A stretch of DNA of 41,321 nt from Treponema sp. (GCA_031267675.1 JAIRYT010000071.1:1-41321), one strand, 5' to 3'; shown: positions 24,560-33,197, counted from the first letter of the stretch. Program-made: numbers and translations. The notes: generated by a model not told the origin, from the sequence alone.

Positions 24560-26212
24560 TCAGCCCGCGAATCTTTCCAACAGTTCACTGAGCAGCGGTA
24601 TAAGCTGTTTCTTGCGCGAGACGATTCCCTTGAGCAGGTAGACTCCCGGGGCATAGCTGGGAAAGTTAAGGCTTCCGGTAAAACCCCTGTCGCCGGTTAT
24701 AAAAAAAAGCGAATCCATTTTGGTTACATCGGTTACCAGCAGCGAAGAAAAAAGGCAGTTTTTTTGCGCGCAAATTTTTTCAAGGGCAAAGAGAATGTCG
24801 TCGGTACGCGAAGACATGGTGTCCGGCGTGTTTGTTTCAATTTGACTTACCAAAAAACGCGCCCCGCCTTCCGTATATTCTTTCATGTCAAGCTCAATTA
24901 GTTCGTTCGCGGGAAGGCTCAGCGCCTGGTTGGCCGCCACGGCAAGGTCTCGGCCAAGGCCTTCAAGATCAAGGCCGGTAACGGTGGCAAGGTAATCGGC
25001 GGTTTCACGATCAGTATCTGTTGTAGTCGCCGATTTAAGGGTAAGGGTGTCGGTAAGAATTCCGCACAGAAGAATCGAGGCAATTTCTTTTTTCATGGGA
25101 ATTTTTTGTTCGCGGTACAGGTTGGTAATAATGGTACAGGTTGCGCCGACAGGCTTATTTATAAAGGTAATGGGATACTGTGTCGAAAGATTCCCCAGCC
25201 GGTGGTGGTCAATAACTTCGCGTATACGGTAATTTTCGATTCCCTCAATTGCCTGACTCTGTTCGTTGTGATCCACCATGATCAGTTCAATATTGGGTTC
25301 GCTCAAAAGATCAACCTCGAAAAGCACGCCCCGTACCTGGCCCTCGTCGTCTCCAACCGGAAGACAGCGCGACGGCGACTGTGAAAGCGGGCCGCGTACT
25401 TTGCGGATAGGATCGTGCAGATGAATCATCGGCACAGAATTGTCTCCCAGCGCTCCCACCGGCACCGAGTAAATAATCAGCATTGCGGTAGAGGATGTGT
25501 CATAGGGGCTGGACATAACCGATACGCCGTTTTTTTCCGCAAGGGCGATAAGATCGGGGCTTAGCGTATTGCTGTTTGAAAGAATTAACGCGCGGACTTT
25601 TTTTTCGATGCAGAATTTTTGTAAATCAAGCCGGTCTCCCATAATTACAAGCGCGTGACAGGCCTGGGTGTGATCCAGGGTTTCCATAAAGTAACGATTA
25701 TAGGAAGCCGCGATAACGATAGAAGAATCGGCGACTTCTTCGCGTTTAAAATGCGTTATTGGCTGGGCGCGCAAAATCCCGGTAAGATGATCTATCGAAA
25801 CGGGAAACACCGCCTTTTGATGGGGATTTATGTGGGTGATCACATAGCTGGCAAAGCCCTGGTAATGGAGCATGCTTTTATACACGCCAAGCGAATCAAC
25901 AACCGGAAGAACGCGAAGGTTTTCTTTTTCCATTAAATCCAGCGCTTCCCAAAGGGCGGTGCTTTCATTCACTGTTCTTGCCGCGCCCTTTAAATAATAG
26001 GCGGCTTTTGGTATAAGATCGGGAATAAATTCCGGCTCTTTTGCCTTAAAGCGTTCAAAGATATATTCGGTCTGGGGGTTAAGGTTTCCCGCGCGGGCCG
26101 CGAAACAGTGTTCCATGCCCTGGGTTTGCTTGAGCGCCGCGTAGGCCGCCGCGGAAATTACCGAATCCGCATCGGGATTCCGGTGCCCAATAATGTATAG
26201 TTTCTTTTCCAT
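24560..26212 (-). CDS. CBS/DRTGG-containing family II inorganic pyrophosphatase
   Basis: Manganese-type (family II) pyrophosphatase with regulatory domains. The DHH catalytic part begins IIGHRNPDADSVISAAA and, after a long insertion, continues with IMVDHNE, REVIDHHRLG and CGILTDTLTLKSATTTD. The insertion (about residues 65-300) contains two CBS regions flanking a DRTGG-like domain, an arrangement in which adenine nucleotides inhibit or activate the enzyme. The DHHA2 region follows. The frame extends to 26311, but the ATG at 26212 gives the normal N terminus MEKKLYIIGH and 550 residues, typical of CBS-PPases. It is divergent from cimA across 55 bases; TATACT lies 12 bases upstream as a likely -10. 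Confidence 0.92.
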   Translation of the reverse strand: MEKKLYIIGHRNPDADSVISAAAYAALKQTQGMEHCFAARAGNLNPQTEYIFERFKAKEPEFIPDLIPKAAYYLKGAARTVNESTALWEALDLMEKENLRVLPVVDSLGVYKSMLHYQGFASYVITHINPHQKAVFPVSIDHLTGILRAQPITHFKREEVADSSIVIAASYNRYFMETLDHTQACHALVIMGDRLDLQKFCIEKKVRALILSNSNTLSPDLIALAEKNGVSVMSSPYDTSSTAMLIIYSVPVGALGDNSVPMIHLHDPIRKVRGPLSQSPSRCLPVGDDEGQVRGVLFEVDLLSEPNIELIMVDHNEQSQAIEGIENYRIREVIDHHRLGNLSTQYPITFINKPVGATCTIITNLYREQKIPMKKEIASILLCGILTDTLTLKSATTTDTDRETADYLATVTGLDLEGLGRDLAVAANQALSLPANELIELDMKEYTEGGARFLVSQIETNTPDTMSSRTDDILFALEKICAQKNCLFSSLLVTDVTKMDSLFFITGDRGFTGSLNFPSYAPGVYLLKGIVSRKKQLIPLLSELLERFAG

Positions 26213-26267
26213 GGTTGTATTATAGTATACCACAGAATTTGAGCTTGATACAGGACTGCAAATTTTT

Positions 26268-27881
26268 ATGATGAACGGATCCGGTAAAAATACCATTGAA
26301 ATACTCGACACAAGTCTGCGTGACGGGGCGCAGGGCGAGGGAATTATTTTTTCGCTTCATGACAAACTTGCCGTTGTCCGCGCCCTTGACGAATTGGGCG
26401 TTGACTGGATCGAGGCGGGCAATCCGGGGAGCAATCCCAAGGATGTTGAATTTTTTGAAGCGGCCGCTTCGCTTTCGCTTGGCACCGCCCGTCTTTGCGC
26501 CTTTGGTCCGACCCGTAAAAGCGGCGTTGACGCAAAGGATGATCCGCAGCTGCGTCTGCTTGCCGGTTCCGGCGTGTCCGCTGTTTCGGTTTTTGGCAAG
26601 TGCTGGGATCTCCATGTAAACGAAGTGCTTCGCGTCAGTCCGGAAGAAAACCTTGCCATGATCGCGGAAACAGTCGTCTTTTTAAAATCGCGGGGAAAGC
26701 TGGTTTTTTTTGACGCGGAACATTATTTTGACGGTGTGCGGGCAAACAGCGAATACGCGTATTCCTGTATACAGGCGGCGTTTGGCGCGGGGGCCGACCG
26801 TATCGTGCTCTGCGACACCAACGGCGGTTCTTTTGCGGATGAAGTAGGCGCCGCTGTTTCCGACGCCGCGCGGGTTCTGGCGGAAATTAAACCGGGCGCG
26901 GTCCCGCCGCTGGGCATTCACACCCACAACGATTCGGGCTTTGCCGCCGCCGCCGCCGCCGCCGCCGTCAAAGCCGGCTGCCGCCATGTGCAGGGAACGC
27001 TGGTTGGTTTTGGCGAACGCTGCGGCAATGCGAGCCTGGCCGCGCTCATCCCCAGTCTGGAACTGAAACTTGGGTTCCAGTGCCTTCCCCCGGGGAACCT
27101 TAAACGCCTTTTTAAAATTACCCGCCTTGTCGCGGAAGTCGCCAATGTGCCCCTGCCCGCCGCCATGCCCTATGTCGGCTCGTCCGCGTTTTCGCACAAG
27201 GGCGGAATGCACAGCGACGGCGTGTTAAAAACAAGCCGCTCCTTTGAGCATGTTGATCCGGCGCTGCTGGGAAACGACCGCCATCTTTTAATGAGCGAGA
27301 TAGGAGGCCGTTCCGCCGTCGCCAGCAGGGTAGGGCAGCTTGCTCCGTCCATTACCCGCGATTCCGCGGTAGTGGAAACTATCGCAAAAAAACTAAAAAC
27401 GCTCGAAGCCGAAGGCTGGGCCTTTGAAGGGGCGGACGCAAGTTTTGAACTTTTGGTACTGCGCGAACTGGGCCGGTATACGCCGCTGTTTAAAATTTTG
27501 GCGTACCGGGTGATGAGCGAACATCCAACCGGGGACTCAATCTGTTGTTCGCACGCCTGGATAAAACTGCGGGTGGAAGGATACGATGAAATCGCCGCCG
27601 CCGAGGGAAACGGCCCCGTTCACGCCCTGGACGGCGCGCTGAGGCGGGCGCTGTGCCGCTTCTATCCCGAACTTGGCCAGGTGCGCCTTAGCGACTACAA
27701 AGTGCGGGTAATCAACGGCGGCGCGGCTACCGCGGCAAAGGTCAGGGTGCTTATTGAATCGACCAACGGGCCGGACACCTGGACGACGGTGGGGGTTTCC
27801 GAAGATATTATCGATGCCAGCCGCGCCGCGCTTGTTGACTCCATCGAGTACCGCCTTATCGCAAACGCGGGATTAACCTAA
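26268..27881 (+). CDS. cimA: Citramalate synthase
   Basis: Condenses pyruvate and acetyl-CoA to (R)-citramalate, the first step of the threonine-independent route to isoleucine. HMGL-type TIM barrel: LDTSLRDGAQGEGI near residue 13-26, with the catalytic Arg and Asp, and GIHTHNDSGF with the metal-binding histidines. GTLVGFGERCGNASL and the flexible stretch SSAFSHKGGMHSDGVLK follow. The C-terminal LeuA-like allosteric domain ends the 537-residue protein. At residues 226-233 eight GCC codons give an alanine run where relatives have VANSL-like sequence. The stop lies in palindromic repeat copy 3. ATG at 26271 is an equally possible start. Confidence 0.93.
   Translation: MMNGSGKNTIEILDTSLRDGAQGEGIIFSLHDKLAVVRALDELGVDWIEAGNPGSNPKDVEFFEAAASLSLGTARLCAFGPTRKSGVDAKDDPQLRLLAGSGVSAVSVFGKCWDLHVNEVLRVSPEENLAMIAETVVFLKSRGKLVFFDAEHYFDGVRANSEYAYSCIQAAFGAGADRIVLCDTNGGSFADEVGAAVSDAARVLAEIKPGAVPPLGIHTHNDSGFAAAAAAAAVKAGCRHVQGTLVGFGERCGNASLAALIPSLELKLGFQCLPPGNLKRLFKITRLVAEVANVPLPAAMPYVGSSAFSHKGGMHSDGVLKTSRSFEHVDPALLGNDRHLLMSEIGGRSAVASRVGQLAPSITRDSAVVETIAKKLKTLEAEGWAFEGADASFELLVLRELGRYTPLFKILAYRVMSEHPTGDSICCSHAWIKLRVEGYDEIAAAEGNGPVHALDGALRRALCRFYPELGQVRLSDYKVRVINGGAATAAKVRVLIESTNGPDTWTTVGVSEDIIDASRAALVDSIEYRLIANAGLT
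26943..26966 (+). repeat. (GCC)8 microsatellite inside cimA
   Basis: Eight uninterrupted GCC codons encode Ala8 right after the metal-binding HTHND motif. The length of the segment is the same as in relatives, so the run has replaced rather than added residues. Confidence 0.9.
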
Positions 27882-27892
27882 AGGTTAATCCC
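27869..27892 (+). repeat. Palindromic repeat copy 3, supplies the cimA stop
   Basis: A perfect 10-bp inverted repeat, GGGATTAACC and GGTTAATCCC, around TAAA. TAA (27879-27881) is the cimA stop. Compared with copy 1 both arms carry the compensating change of TGACC to TAACC, so pairing is kept while sequence changes. GC-rich sequence follows. Confidence 0.85.
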
Positions 27893-27954
27893 CCCGCCGC
27901 GCGGCTTGCGAATTTGTCCGCTGGGGCCGCCTGCCGGTAGTCAGCCTGTAAAAG

Positions 27955-27983
27955 TTGACGCAACAGCAAAAAACCAATATGAT
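27955..27983 (+). promoter_or_regulatory. Strong sigma70 promoter for the choline operon, possibly leaderless
   Basis: TTGACG (27955-27960), 17 bases, TATGAT (27978-27983). The expected start, 7 bases after the -10, falls on the A of the ATG at 27990, so the mRNA may have no leader. No ribosome binding site precedes that ATG. Confidence 0.65.
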
Positions 27984-27989
27984 GGCCTA

Positions 27990-28613
27990 ATGGGAAACGC
28001 GGCCGGTCAACAGGAACGAAAAAAATCGCTGATTCACTGTATCGTTATCGCCATACTGGTGCTCTATCCGGTAGTGATTTTTTGCTCCCTTGTCGTTTTT
28101 AAGATCAATCTGCGGTATATCTCGTTTGTCGTAGTTATTTTTGCCGCCCTGTATATTTTTTTAAGCCATCTTCATTACCGGGGCAAAAACCGCTGGATAA
28201 TCTATTGCGCGCCGCTGCTCCTTTTGGGGATCGGAATAACCGCGTTTTTGGTTAACTCGTCCTGTGTTTTAAAATTGTACCCCGCCATGGCCGATGTTGT
28301 GTACATTGTAATTTTTGAAATAAGCCTGGTTATTCCGCCGCCGATTGTATACAATATCGCGCTTTTGATAGACAAAGACATGGAAAAAACAGTGAGCGGG
28401 GATCAGCTGCTTTCGCTGAGCCGCACGATGACCATTATCTGGATCGCCTATTTTATTTGCGACTGTGCCGCCGCGGTAATTACCACGTTCGCGTCCTCAA
28501 CGCTGGTATGGGGAATTTACAATGGGGGAATTACCTATGCCATTATGGGGCTCATTGTTCTTTCGCAGGTACTGTACTATAAATTTGTCATAAAGAAGGG
28601 AAAGCGTGCCTGA
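27990..28613 (+). CDS. Unknown integral membrane protein heading the choline operon
   Basis: A 207-residue protein I do not recognise. After a charged N terminus (QQERKKS) come about six hydrophobic segments (roughly residues 17-37, 43-60, 70-88, 95-120, 143-165 and 175-200). The frame is open from 27906, but the promoter lies within that part, so the ATG at 27990 is the only start that fits. It overlaps the phosphotransferase gene by 8 bases and is therefore coupled to choline-lipid synthesis. A flippase or accessory role is possible, but nothing in the sequence proves it. Confidence 0.8.
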   Translation: MGNAAGQQERKKSLIHCIVIAILVLYPVVIFCSLVVFKINLRYISFVVVIFAALYIFLSHLHYRGKNRWIIYCAPLLLLGIGITAFLVNSSCVLKLYPAMADVVYIVIFEISLVIPPPIVYNIALLIDKDMEKTVSGDQLLSLSRTMTIIWIAYFICDCAAAVITTFASSTLVWGIYNGGITYAIMGLIVLSQVLYYKFVIKKGKRA

Positions 28614-29592
28614 GTCAAAAACGTCAATCGTGTATAAATCGGTATTGTGGCCGCGTTTTGAACAGTATGTTTCCAATCCGCTCTTTAAATATCTGCCCTG
28701 GTGGGTTCCCGCGAATTTTATTACCCTTTTGGGAAACGCGGGTCTTTTTTTGGCGACAGCCGCCGCGTATATAAATTACCGGACGCATATCATGCTGTGG
28801 CCGTGTATACCTTTTCTGGTCTGCGTCTATCTTGTAGGCGATCTGCTTGATGGAAAACAGGCGCGAAGAACAGGTACAAGCGCGCCCCTTGGCGAATTTC
28901 TTGATCACTTTTTTGACATACTGGTGCTTGGCTGCATGGTCGCCATCATCGTCTTTGCATACCGGATTACCGAAACGCTTACAATAGGGGTGGTCGTCAG
29001 CATTGGGTATTTAACGCTTTTTGGTTCGTTTTATGAACAGTATTTTTGCAGGACACTCTACTTTGAGGCGATTAGTTCTTTTGAAATGATTTTTGCGGGT
29101 ACGGTTATTTCCTGCCTGGGATTCATTGATCCGGTCCGGGCGGTTATTACCAGGGAGTTTTTTCCCTTTGTTTCGGTTTTTTGGATTGCGATGATTTTAA
29201 GCGCCGCGGCCGCGCTAACGCTTTTTGCGCGAAACCTGCTGCGCGCGGGAAGACGGGGAAACCCGCTGTATCTTTTGCATGTGCTTCCCAATGCCGCGGT
29301 TGTTGTTTTGGCGTCAAAAGTGGTCCGCGCCGGTTTTCTTTTTGTGATTATTATTTACTGCGCCGCGTATGTGCACCGTTTTTTGCTTGCCTATATAGGG
29401 CGTAAAAAGGCGCCCTTTCCCGACGTGGTATTCCCGCTCATGCTTGCCGTGTTTTATGTCTGCCGCCTTCCACACGCTTCCTTTGCCGCGCTTCTTTACC
29501 AGGGCGTCGTGATTGTGCTGCTTTTTCTGCGCGGTTTTATTCCAATGCGCGGCGGCTGGAGATGGCGTAATCCCCAAAAGGCGGCGCGCTAA
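28606..29592 (+). CDS. CDP-alcohol phosphotransferase, likely diacylglycerol cholinephosphotransferase
   Basis: Integral membrane enzyme of the CDP-alcohol phosphatidyltransferase family. The full catalytic motif D-G-x2-A-R-x8-G-x3-D-x3-D is present: Asp82, Gly83, Ala86, Arg87, Gly96, Asp100 and Asp104. The length (328 residues) and multiple helices resemble choline/ethanolamine phosphotransferases rather than the shorter PgsA. With LicCA encoded directly after it, the expected reaction is CDP-choline + diacylglycerol to phosphatidylcholine, as shown for Treponema denticola. It starts at a GTG behind AAGAAGGG, and its stop overlaps licCA by one base (TAATG). Confidence 0.88.
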   Translation: MPESKTSIVYKSVLWPRFEQYVSNPLFKYLPWWVPANFITLLGNAGLFLATAAAYINYRTHIMLWPCIPFLVCVYLVGDLLDGKQARRTGTSAPLGEFLDHFFDILVLGCMVAIIVFAYRITETLTIGVVVSIGYLTLFGSFYEQYFCRTLYFEAISSFEMIFAGTVISCLGFIDPVRAVITREFFPFVSVFWIAMILSAAAALTLFARNLLRAGRRGNPLYLLHVLPNAAVVVLASKVVRAGFLFVIIIYCAAYVHRFLLAYIGRKKAPFPDVVFPLMLAVFYVCRLPHASFAALLYQGVVIVLLFLRGFIPMRGGWRWRNPQKAAR

Positions 29593-31220
29593 TGTACCGG
29601 GTAAACAACGCGATTATTCTGGCTGCCGGTTACGGATCACGCTTTATTCCCATTACCTTTCATACGCCCAAGGGCCTTATTCCCGTCAAAGGCGTACCGA
29701 TGATAGAACGCCAGATACGCCAGCTTAAAGAAGCGGGTATTCACGAAATTATTATTGTGGTTGGGTATAAAAAAGAACAGTTTCGGTATTTAAAAGATCG
29801 CTACGAGGGAATTAAATTTGTCTACAGCCGCGACTATTACGCAAAGAACAACCTTTCCAGTTTGTACTGCGCGCGGCAGCATCTAAAAAATTCCTACATT
29901 CTTTCGTCGGACAACTGGATTTGGAAGAACATGTTTAAATCACACGAAGAACGCAGCTGGTATAGCTGCGTCTATAAAGAAGGAAAGACCTCTGAGTGGT
30001 GTGTAAGCATTGACGACGATGAAAAGATAACCGGAGTTACCATTGGCGGCGAAGATTCCTGGGTAATGTACGGCCCGGTGTTTTTAAGCAGGGATTTTTC
30101 GATTCCCTTTAAGGAAGTTATATACCGTTATTACCACAAGGCGGGAACCGAAAAATATATGTGGGAAAACGTTTTTATCGAAGAAATAAAAAATTTTTCG
30201 CTGTATATCAACAGGCAAAAATCAGGCAATGTGTATGAATTTGAAAGCCTTGTGGAACTGCGCCGGTTTGATCCTGAATCCGGGTACAATACAAAAAGCC
30301 CCTATCTTGATTTAATTACCCAGGTTTTTAACACGACCGAAAAAGAAATATCTTCTGTCGAAAGGCTAAAGGCGGGCATGACGAATGACAGTTTTTCTTT
30401 TTCGATTGGAAACTCCGCCTATGTTTTTCGCCGTCCCGGCGAAGGGGCCAATGTGCTTATCAACCGCCGGCACGAAAAAAGCACCTACGAGGCAATAAAG
30501 AGCCATGGAATCTGCGACCGCGTTGTTTATTTTGACGATGAATCGGGAATAAAAATTTCCTGCCTGGAAAGAAACGCCGTTAATACCGATCCCCGGAACG
30601 AACGCGATGTTGCCGATTCGCTTGACATTTTGCGCATTATTCATAACAAAAAGATAAATATAAACCATGTTTTTTCGATTGACCGCGAAATAAAGCGCTA
30701 CCTGAACCTGCTTCCCGGCAAGGATAATTTACGTTATATCCGTTATGTACAGGCGTATTTTAAAATTGTCCGCATTATAAATATTGTAAAAAGACTCAAG
30801 ATAGAAAAAAGGATTTGTCATATAGACTGTAATCCCGACAATTTTATACGGCTCAAGGATAATTCGCTGCGCCTTATTGACTGGGAATACGCGGGGCTCT
30901 GCGATCCCATTATCGACATTGGCATGTATTCGATATATTCAAATTATACCAAAAACGAGTCGGACCGGCTTTTATCGCTGTATTTACAGCGGGATCCTGA
31001 CAGCGAAGAATATATGCGCCTGTACGCGTATATGTGTCTGGGCGGCTTTTTATGGATGCTCTGGACGGAATATAAACGCTTTTTTGGCGTACAGTTTGGC
31101 GATTACGGACAAAAGATGAGGCAGTACGCCGATGTATATTACGATTATACGGCAATGCTGGAAGAAACCATAAAACAAAGAAGGCAGCATGAAAACAAAC
31201 GAATCAGAAATCCAGTTTGA
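29592..31220 (+). CDS. licCA: LicCA: fused phosphocholine cytidylyltransferase and choline kinase
   Basis: Bifunctional enzyme that phosphorylates choline and activates it to CDP-choline. The N-terminal half (about 1-235) is a LicC-type nucleotidyltransferase, starting NNAIILAAGYGSRF with TPKGLIPVKGVPMIERQI. The C-terminal half (about 255-525) is a LicA-type kinase of the aminoglycoside phosphotransferase fold, with the Brenner motif HIDCNPDN (His410, Asp412, Asn417) and the metal Asp430 in LIDWEYAG. The LicCA fusion is known from Treponema denticola and is a good taxonomic hint. Both active sites look complete. The 3' end overlaps the transporter gene by 32 bases. Confidence 0.93.
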   Translation: MYRVNNAIILAAGYGSRFIPITFHTPKGLIPVKGVPMIERQIRQLKEAGIHEIIIVVGYKKEQFRYLKDRYEGIKFVYSRDYYAKNNLSSLYCARQHLKNSYILSSDNWIWKNMFKSHEERSWYSCVYKEGKTSEWCVSIDDDEKITGVTIGGEDSWVMYGPVFLSRDFSIPFKEVIYRYYHKAGTEKYMWENVFIEEIKNFSLYINRQKSGNVYEFESLVELRRFDPESGYNTKSPYLDLITQVFNTTEKEISSVERLKAGMTNDSFSFSIGNSAYVFRRPGEGANVLINRRHEKSTYEAIKSHGICDRVVYFDDESGIKISCLERNAVNTDPRNERDVADSLDILRIIHNKKININHVFSIDREIKRYLNLLPGKDNLRYIRYVQAYFKIVRIINIVKRLKIEKRICHIDCNPDNFIRLKDNSLRLIDWEYAGLCDPIIDIGMYSIYSNYTKNESDRLLSLYLQRDPDSEEYMRLYAYMCLGGFLWMLWTEYKRFFGVQFGDYGQKMRQYADVYYDYTAMLEETIKQRRQHENKRIRNPV

Positions 31221-32718
31221 CAAACTCTTTTTTCCGCTCATTATTGTGGCAGCCATCGCGCTGCTCATTTATTTTTTTCCTGTACGGGCGCAGGCGGTAA
31301 TAGGAATATTAAACGACGTATTTGTAAACCGGCTGGGATTCTTTTATATTCTTATCGGCCTGTTCATGGTCGGCGGCAGCATCTATGTGGCGGCGTCCAG
31401 GTATGGAACCATAAAACTGGGGAATGTTGAAAAACCGGTCCACAGCAATTTTAAGTGGGGCGCGATGATTTTTACTTCTACCATGGCGGCGGATATTCTT
31501 TACTGGTCGCTTATTGAGTGGGTTTATTATTATCAGGCAAACCCCAGGGGGGCGGCCGCCCTTTCGGAAGCGGAACACCAGCTTATCGCTTCTTCGTACC
31601 CGCTTTTTCACTGGGGCCCCATTCCCTGGGCGTTTTACATACTGCCCGCGGCGGCGTATGCCTACATGTTTTTTGTAAAGGGCCGGGGCCGCAGCGTTCT
31701 TTCCGAAGCGTGCCGGCCCCTGCTGCGCGGTAAAACAGACGGCCTGCCGGGCTCGCTTATTGATATTGTAGCGATCATCGGCTTTGTCGGAGGCACCGCG
31801 ACGACATTTGCGACCGCAACGCCGCTTATTACCGAAACAATAAACACCGTCTTTGGCCTTGCGCTGGGAAAAAGCCTTACCGTTATTATTTTATTTGTTA
31901 TCGGCCTGGTATTTACCAGCGCCGTTCTTTTTGGAATGAAGGCCATTGCCCATTTGGCGGTTTTTAATGTTGTGACATTTGGTATTCTGCTTTTGTATGT
32001 TTTTGTTTTTGGGCCGTCCCGCTTTATTGTCGAAAGCGGTATTTCGGGCGTGGGCAATGTAGTTCAAAATTTTATTGGCATGGCGACCTGGACCGATCCC
32101 CTTCGTCTTACCGGCGACGGAACAGTGGGCTTTCCGCAGCAATGGACCATATTTTATTGGGCGTACTGGATAGCGTGGTTTGTCGCGACGCCGTTCTTTA
32201 TGGCAAAAATCAGCGAAGGCCGTACCCTGCGTCAAATGATTTCCGGGGCGTTCTTTTACGGTATTTCGGGTACGTTTCTTTCGTTTATCGTATTTGGAAA
32301 CTTTGGCCTTTACCAGCAGGTTTCAGGCCGCGTTGATACGGTAAGCCTGCTTGCCATGGAAACCGCCCCGGCAAAAATTATTGTACAGTTTTTTTCGCAG
32401 CTTCCCCTGACGCCCTTTGTGCTGCTGCTCCTGGCCGTGGTAATGATAGCGTTTTACGCAAGCACCTTTGACGCGATAACGCTGGTCATCGCCGGTTTTT
32501 GCAAACGAAACGTACTTGAAAGCGCGGTCGATACACGCCTTAGGATTTTTTGGGCCGCCGTCCTGATTATCCTTCCGCTTTCGCTTATCTGGTCGGACAG
32601 TACGCTGGTAATGCTGCAAACCGTATCGATCATCGCGGCGTTCCCGGTGGCAATTATTATGCTGATCATTGTGGCAAGTTTTATGCTGGAACTGCGGCAG
32701 AGCCGTCAACGCGAATAA
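31189..32718 (+). CDS. BCCT-family transporter, probably choline uptake
   Basis: Secondary transporter of the betaine/choline/carnitine family, 509 residues, about 12 helices. The family signature region reads FYWAYWIAWFVATPFFMAKI and continues SEGRTLRQMI, and the Trp-rich helix and the glycine-rich stretch GFVGGTATTFATATPL are visible. The position at the end of the CDP-choline operon makes choline the expected substrate, so the cell would import choline for phosphatidylcholine rather than only as an osmolyte. Its start, AGAAGG before the ATG, lies inside licCA. The terminal region shows no long osmosensing tail. Confidence 0.88.
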   Translation: MKTNESEIQFDKLFFPLIIVAAIALLIYFFPVRAQAVIGILNDVFVNRLGFFYILIGLFMVGGSIYVAASRYGTIKLGNVEKPVHSNFKWGAMIFTSTMAADILYWSLIEWVYYYQANPRGAAALSEAEHQLIASSYPLFHWGPIPWAFYILPAAAYAYMFFVKGRGRSVLSEACRPLLRGKTDGLPGSLIDIVAIIGFVGGTATTFATATPLITETINTVFGLALGKSLTVIILFVIGLVFTSAVLFGMKAIAHLAVFNVVTFGILLLYVFVFGPSRFIVESGISGVGNVVQNFIGMATWTDPLRLTGDGTVGFPQQWTIFYWAYWIAWFVATPFFMAKISEGRTLRQMISGAFFYGISGTFLSFIVFGNFGLYQQVSGRVDTVSLLAMETAPAKIIVQFFSQLPLTPFVLLLLAVVMIAFYASTFDAITLVIAGFCKRNVLESAVDTRLRIFWAAVLIILPLSLIWSDSTLVMLQTVSIIAAFPVAIIMLIIVASFMLELRQSRQRE

Positions 32719-32722
32719 AAAG

Positions 32723-33146
32723 AAATTTTAACCACGACGAACACGAAGGACACAAAGGGGGAAGAGAAATTTACCGCGAAGACGGAAGTCGAAAAAGGAA
32801 GAGGAGGGAAAGGCACCACCAATACGAACTTTTTGTCAGAAATCTCAAGCCGTATTCGTGAGTTCGTGAAGTCCGTGGTGATCCCCTTCCTCGCTCTTCC
32901 CTTCCCTTCCTTCCTCTTCCTCTTTCCTTCGTGCCCTTGGTGTTTGTGGTGAAATTCTTCCTTATCTTCATCAAGAAAAGTGTCCGCGAATGGACGCGAA
33001 TGCGCGAATGGATTCGGGATAATTCGTAATTCGCGCAATTCGCAATTCGCGGACTTTCCTATAGCTCCAGAAGCCGTATTCGTGAGGTTCGTGAGGTCCG
33101 TGGTGATCTTCCTTCATCGCGGTCTTCCTTCCTTCGCGGTGGAATT
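32723..33146. repeat. Mosaic of inverted and direct repeats, no gene (BCCT-radA gap)
   Basis: The 464-bp gap between convergent genes holds no supportable gene. The left arm AACCACGACGAACACGAAGG (32731-32750) has an inverted partner at 32926-32952 (CCTTCGTGCCC..TTTGTGGTG). A second left arm, AAATTTACCGCGAAGACGG (32767-32785), is partnered by CCTTCGCGGTGGAATT (33131-33146). AGCCGTATTCGTGAG-type sequence is repeated directly at 32848-32883 and 33072-33107. Similar arms recur at 40868-41010. ORFs read here are artefacts of the repeats. Confidence 0.75.
32982..33054. repeat. 73-bp self-complementary element
   Basis: GTCCGCGAAT (32982-32991) and ATTCGCGGAC (33045-33054) are perfect 10-bp inverted ends. 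Inside, GCGCGAAT and ATTCGCGC pair again. The element is therefore a long cruciform-like unit nested within the larger repeat mosaic, built from the short word CGAAT on both strands. Confidence 0.75.
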
Positions 33147-33170
33147 CTTCCTAAAGCCAGGTAAGCATGC

Positions 33171-33197
33171 GGGGATGGACCTTTAGGTCACTTTCCC
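33171..33197 (-). repeat. Palindromic repeat copy 4, supplies the radA stop
   Basis: On the minus strand GGGAAAGTGACCTAAAGG then TCCATCCCC. The core GTGACCTAAAGGTC is identical to copies 1 and 2, and TAA (33185-33183) is the radA stop. The outer pairing is weaker than in copy 3. Confidence 0.75.

Noticed and set aside
27906-27989. Longer N terminus for the choline-operon membrane protein
   Set aside because: This part overlaps the promoter and is Pro/Gly-rich intergenic sequence; the ATG at 27990 fits better.
32706-33038. 110-residue minus-strand ORF in the BCCT-radA gap
   Set aside because: Built from the repeat words CACGAA/CGAAT; low-complexity product, no start signal.
32719-33182. CRISPR array
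   Set aside because: The repeats are inverted and irregular in length and spacing; there are no uniform spacers and no cas genes.
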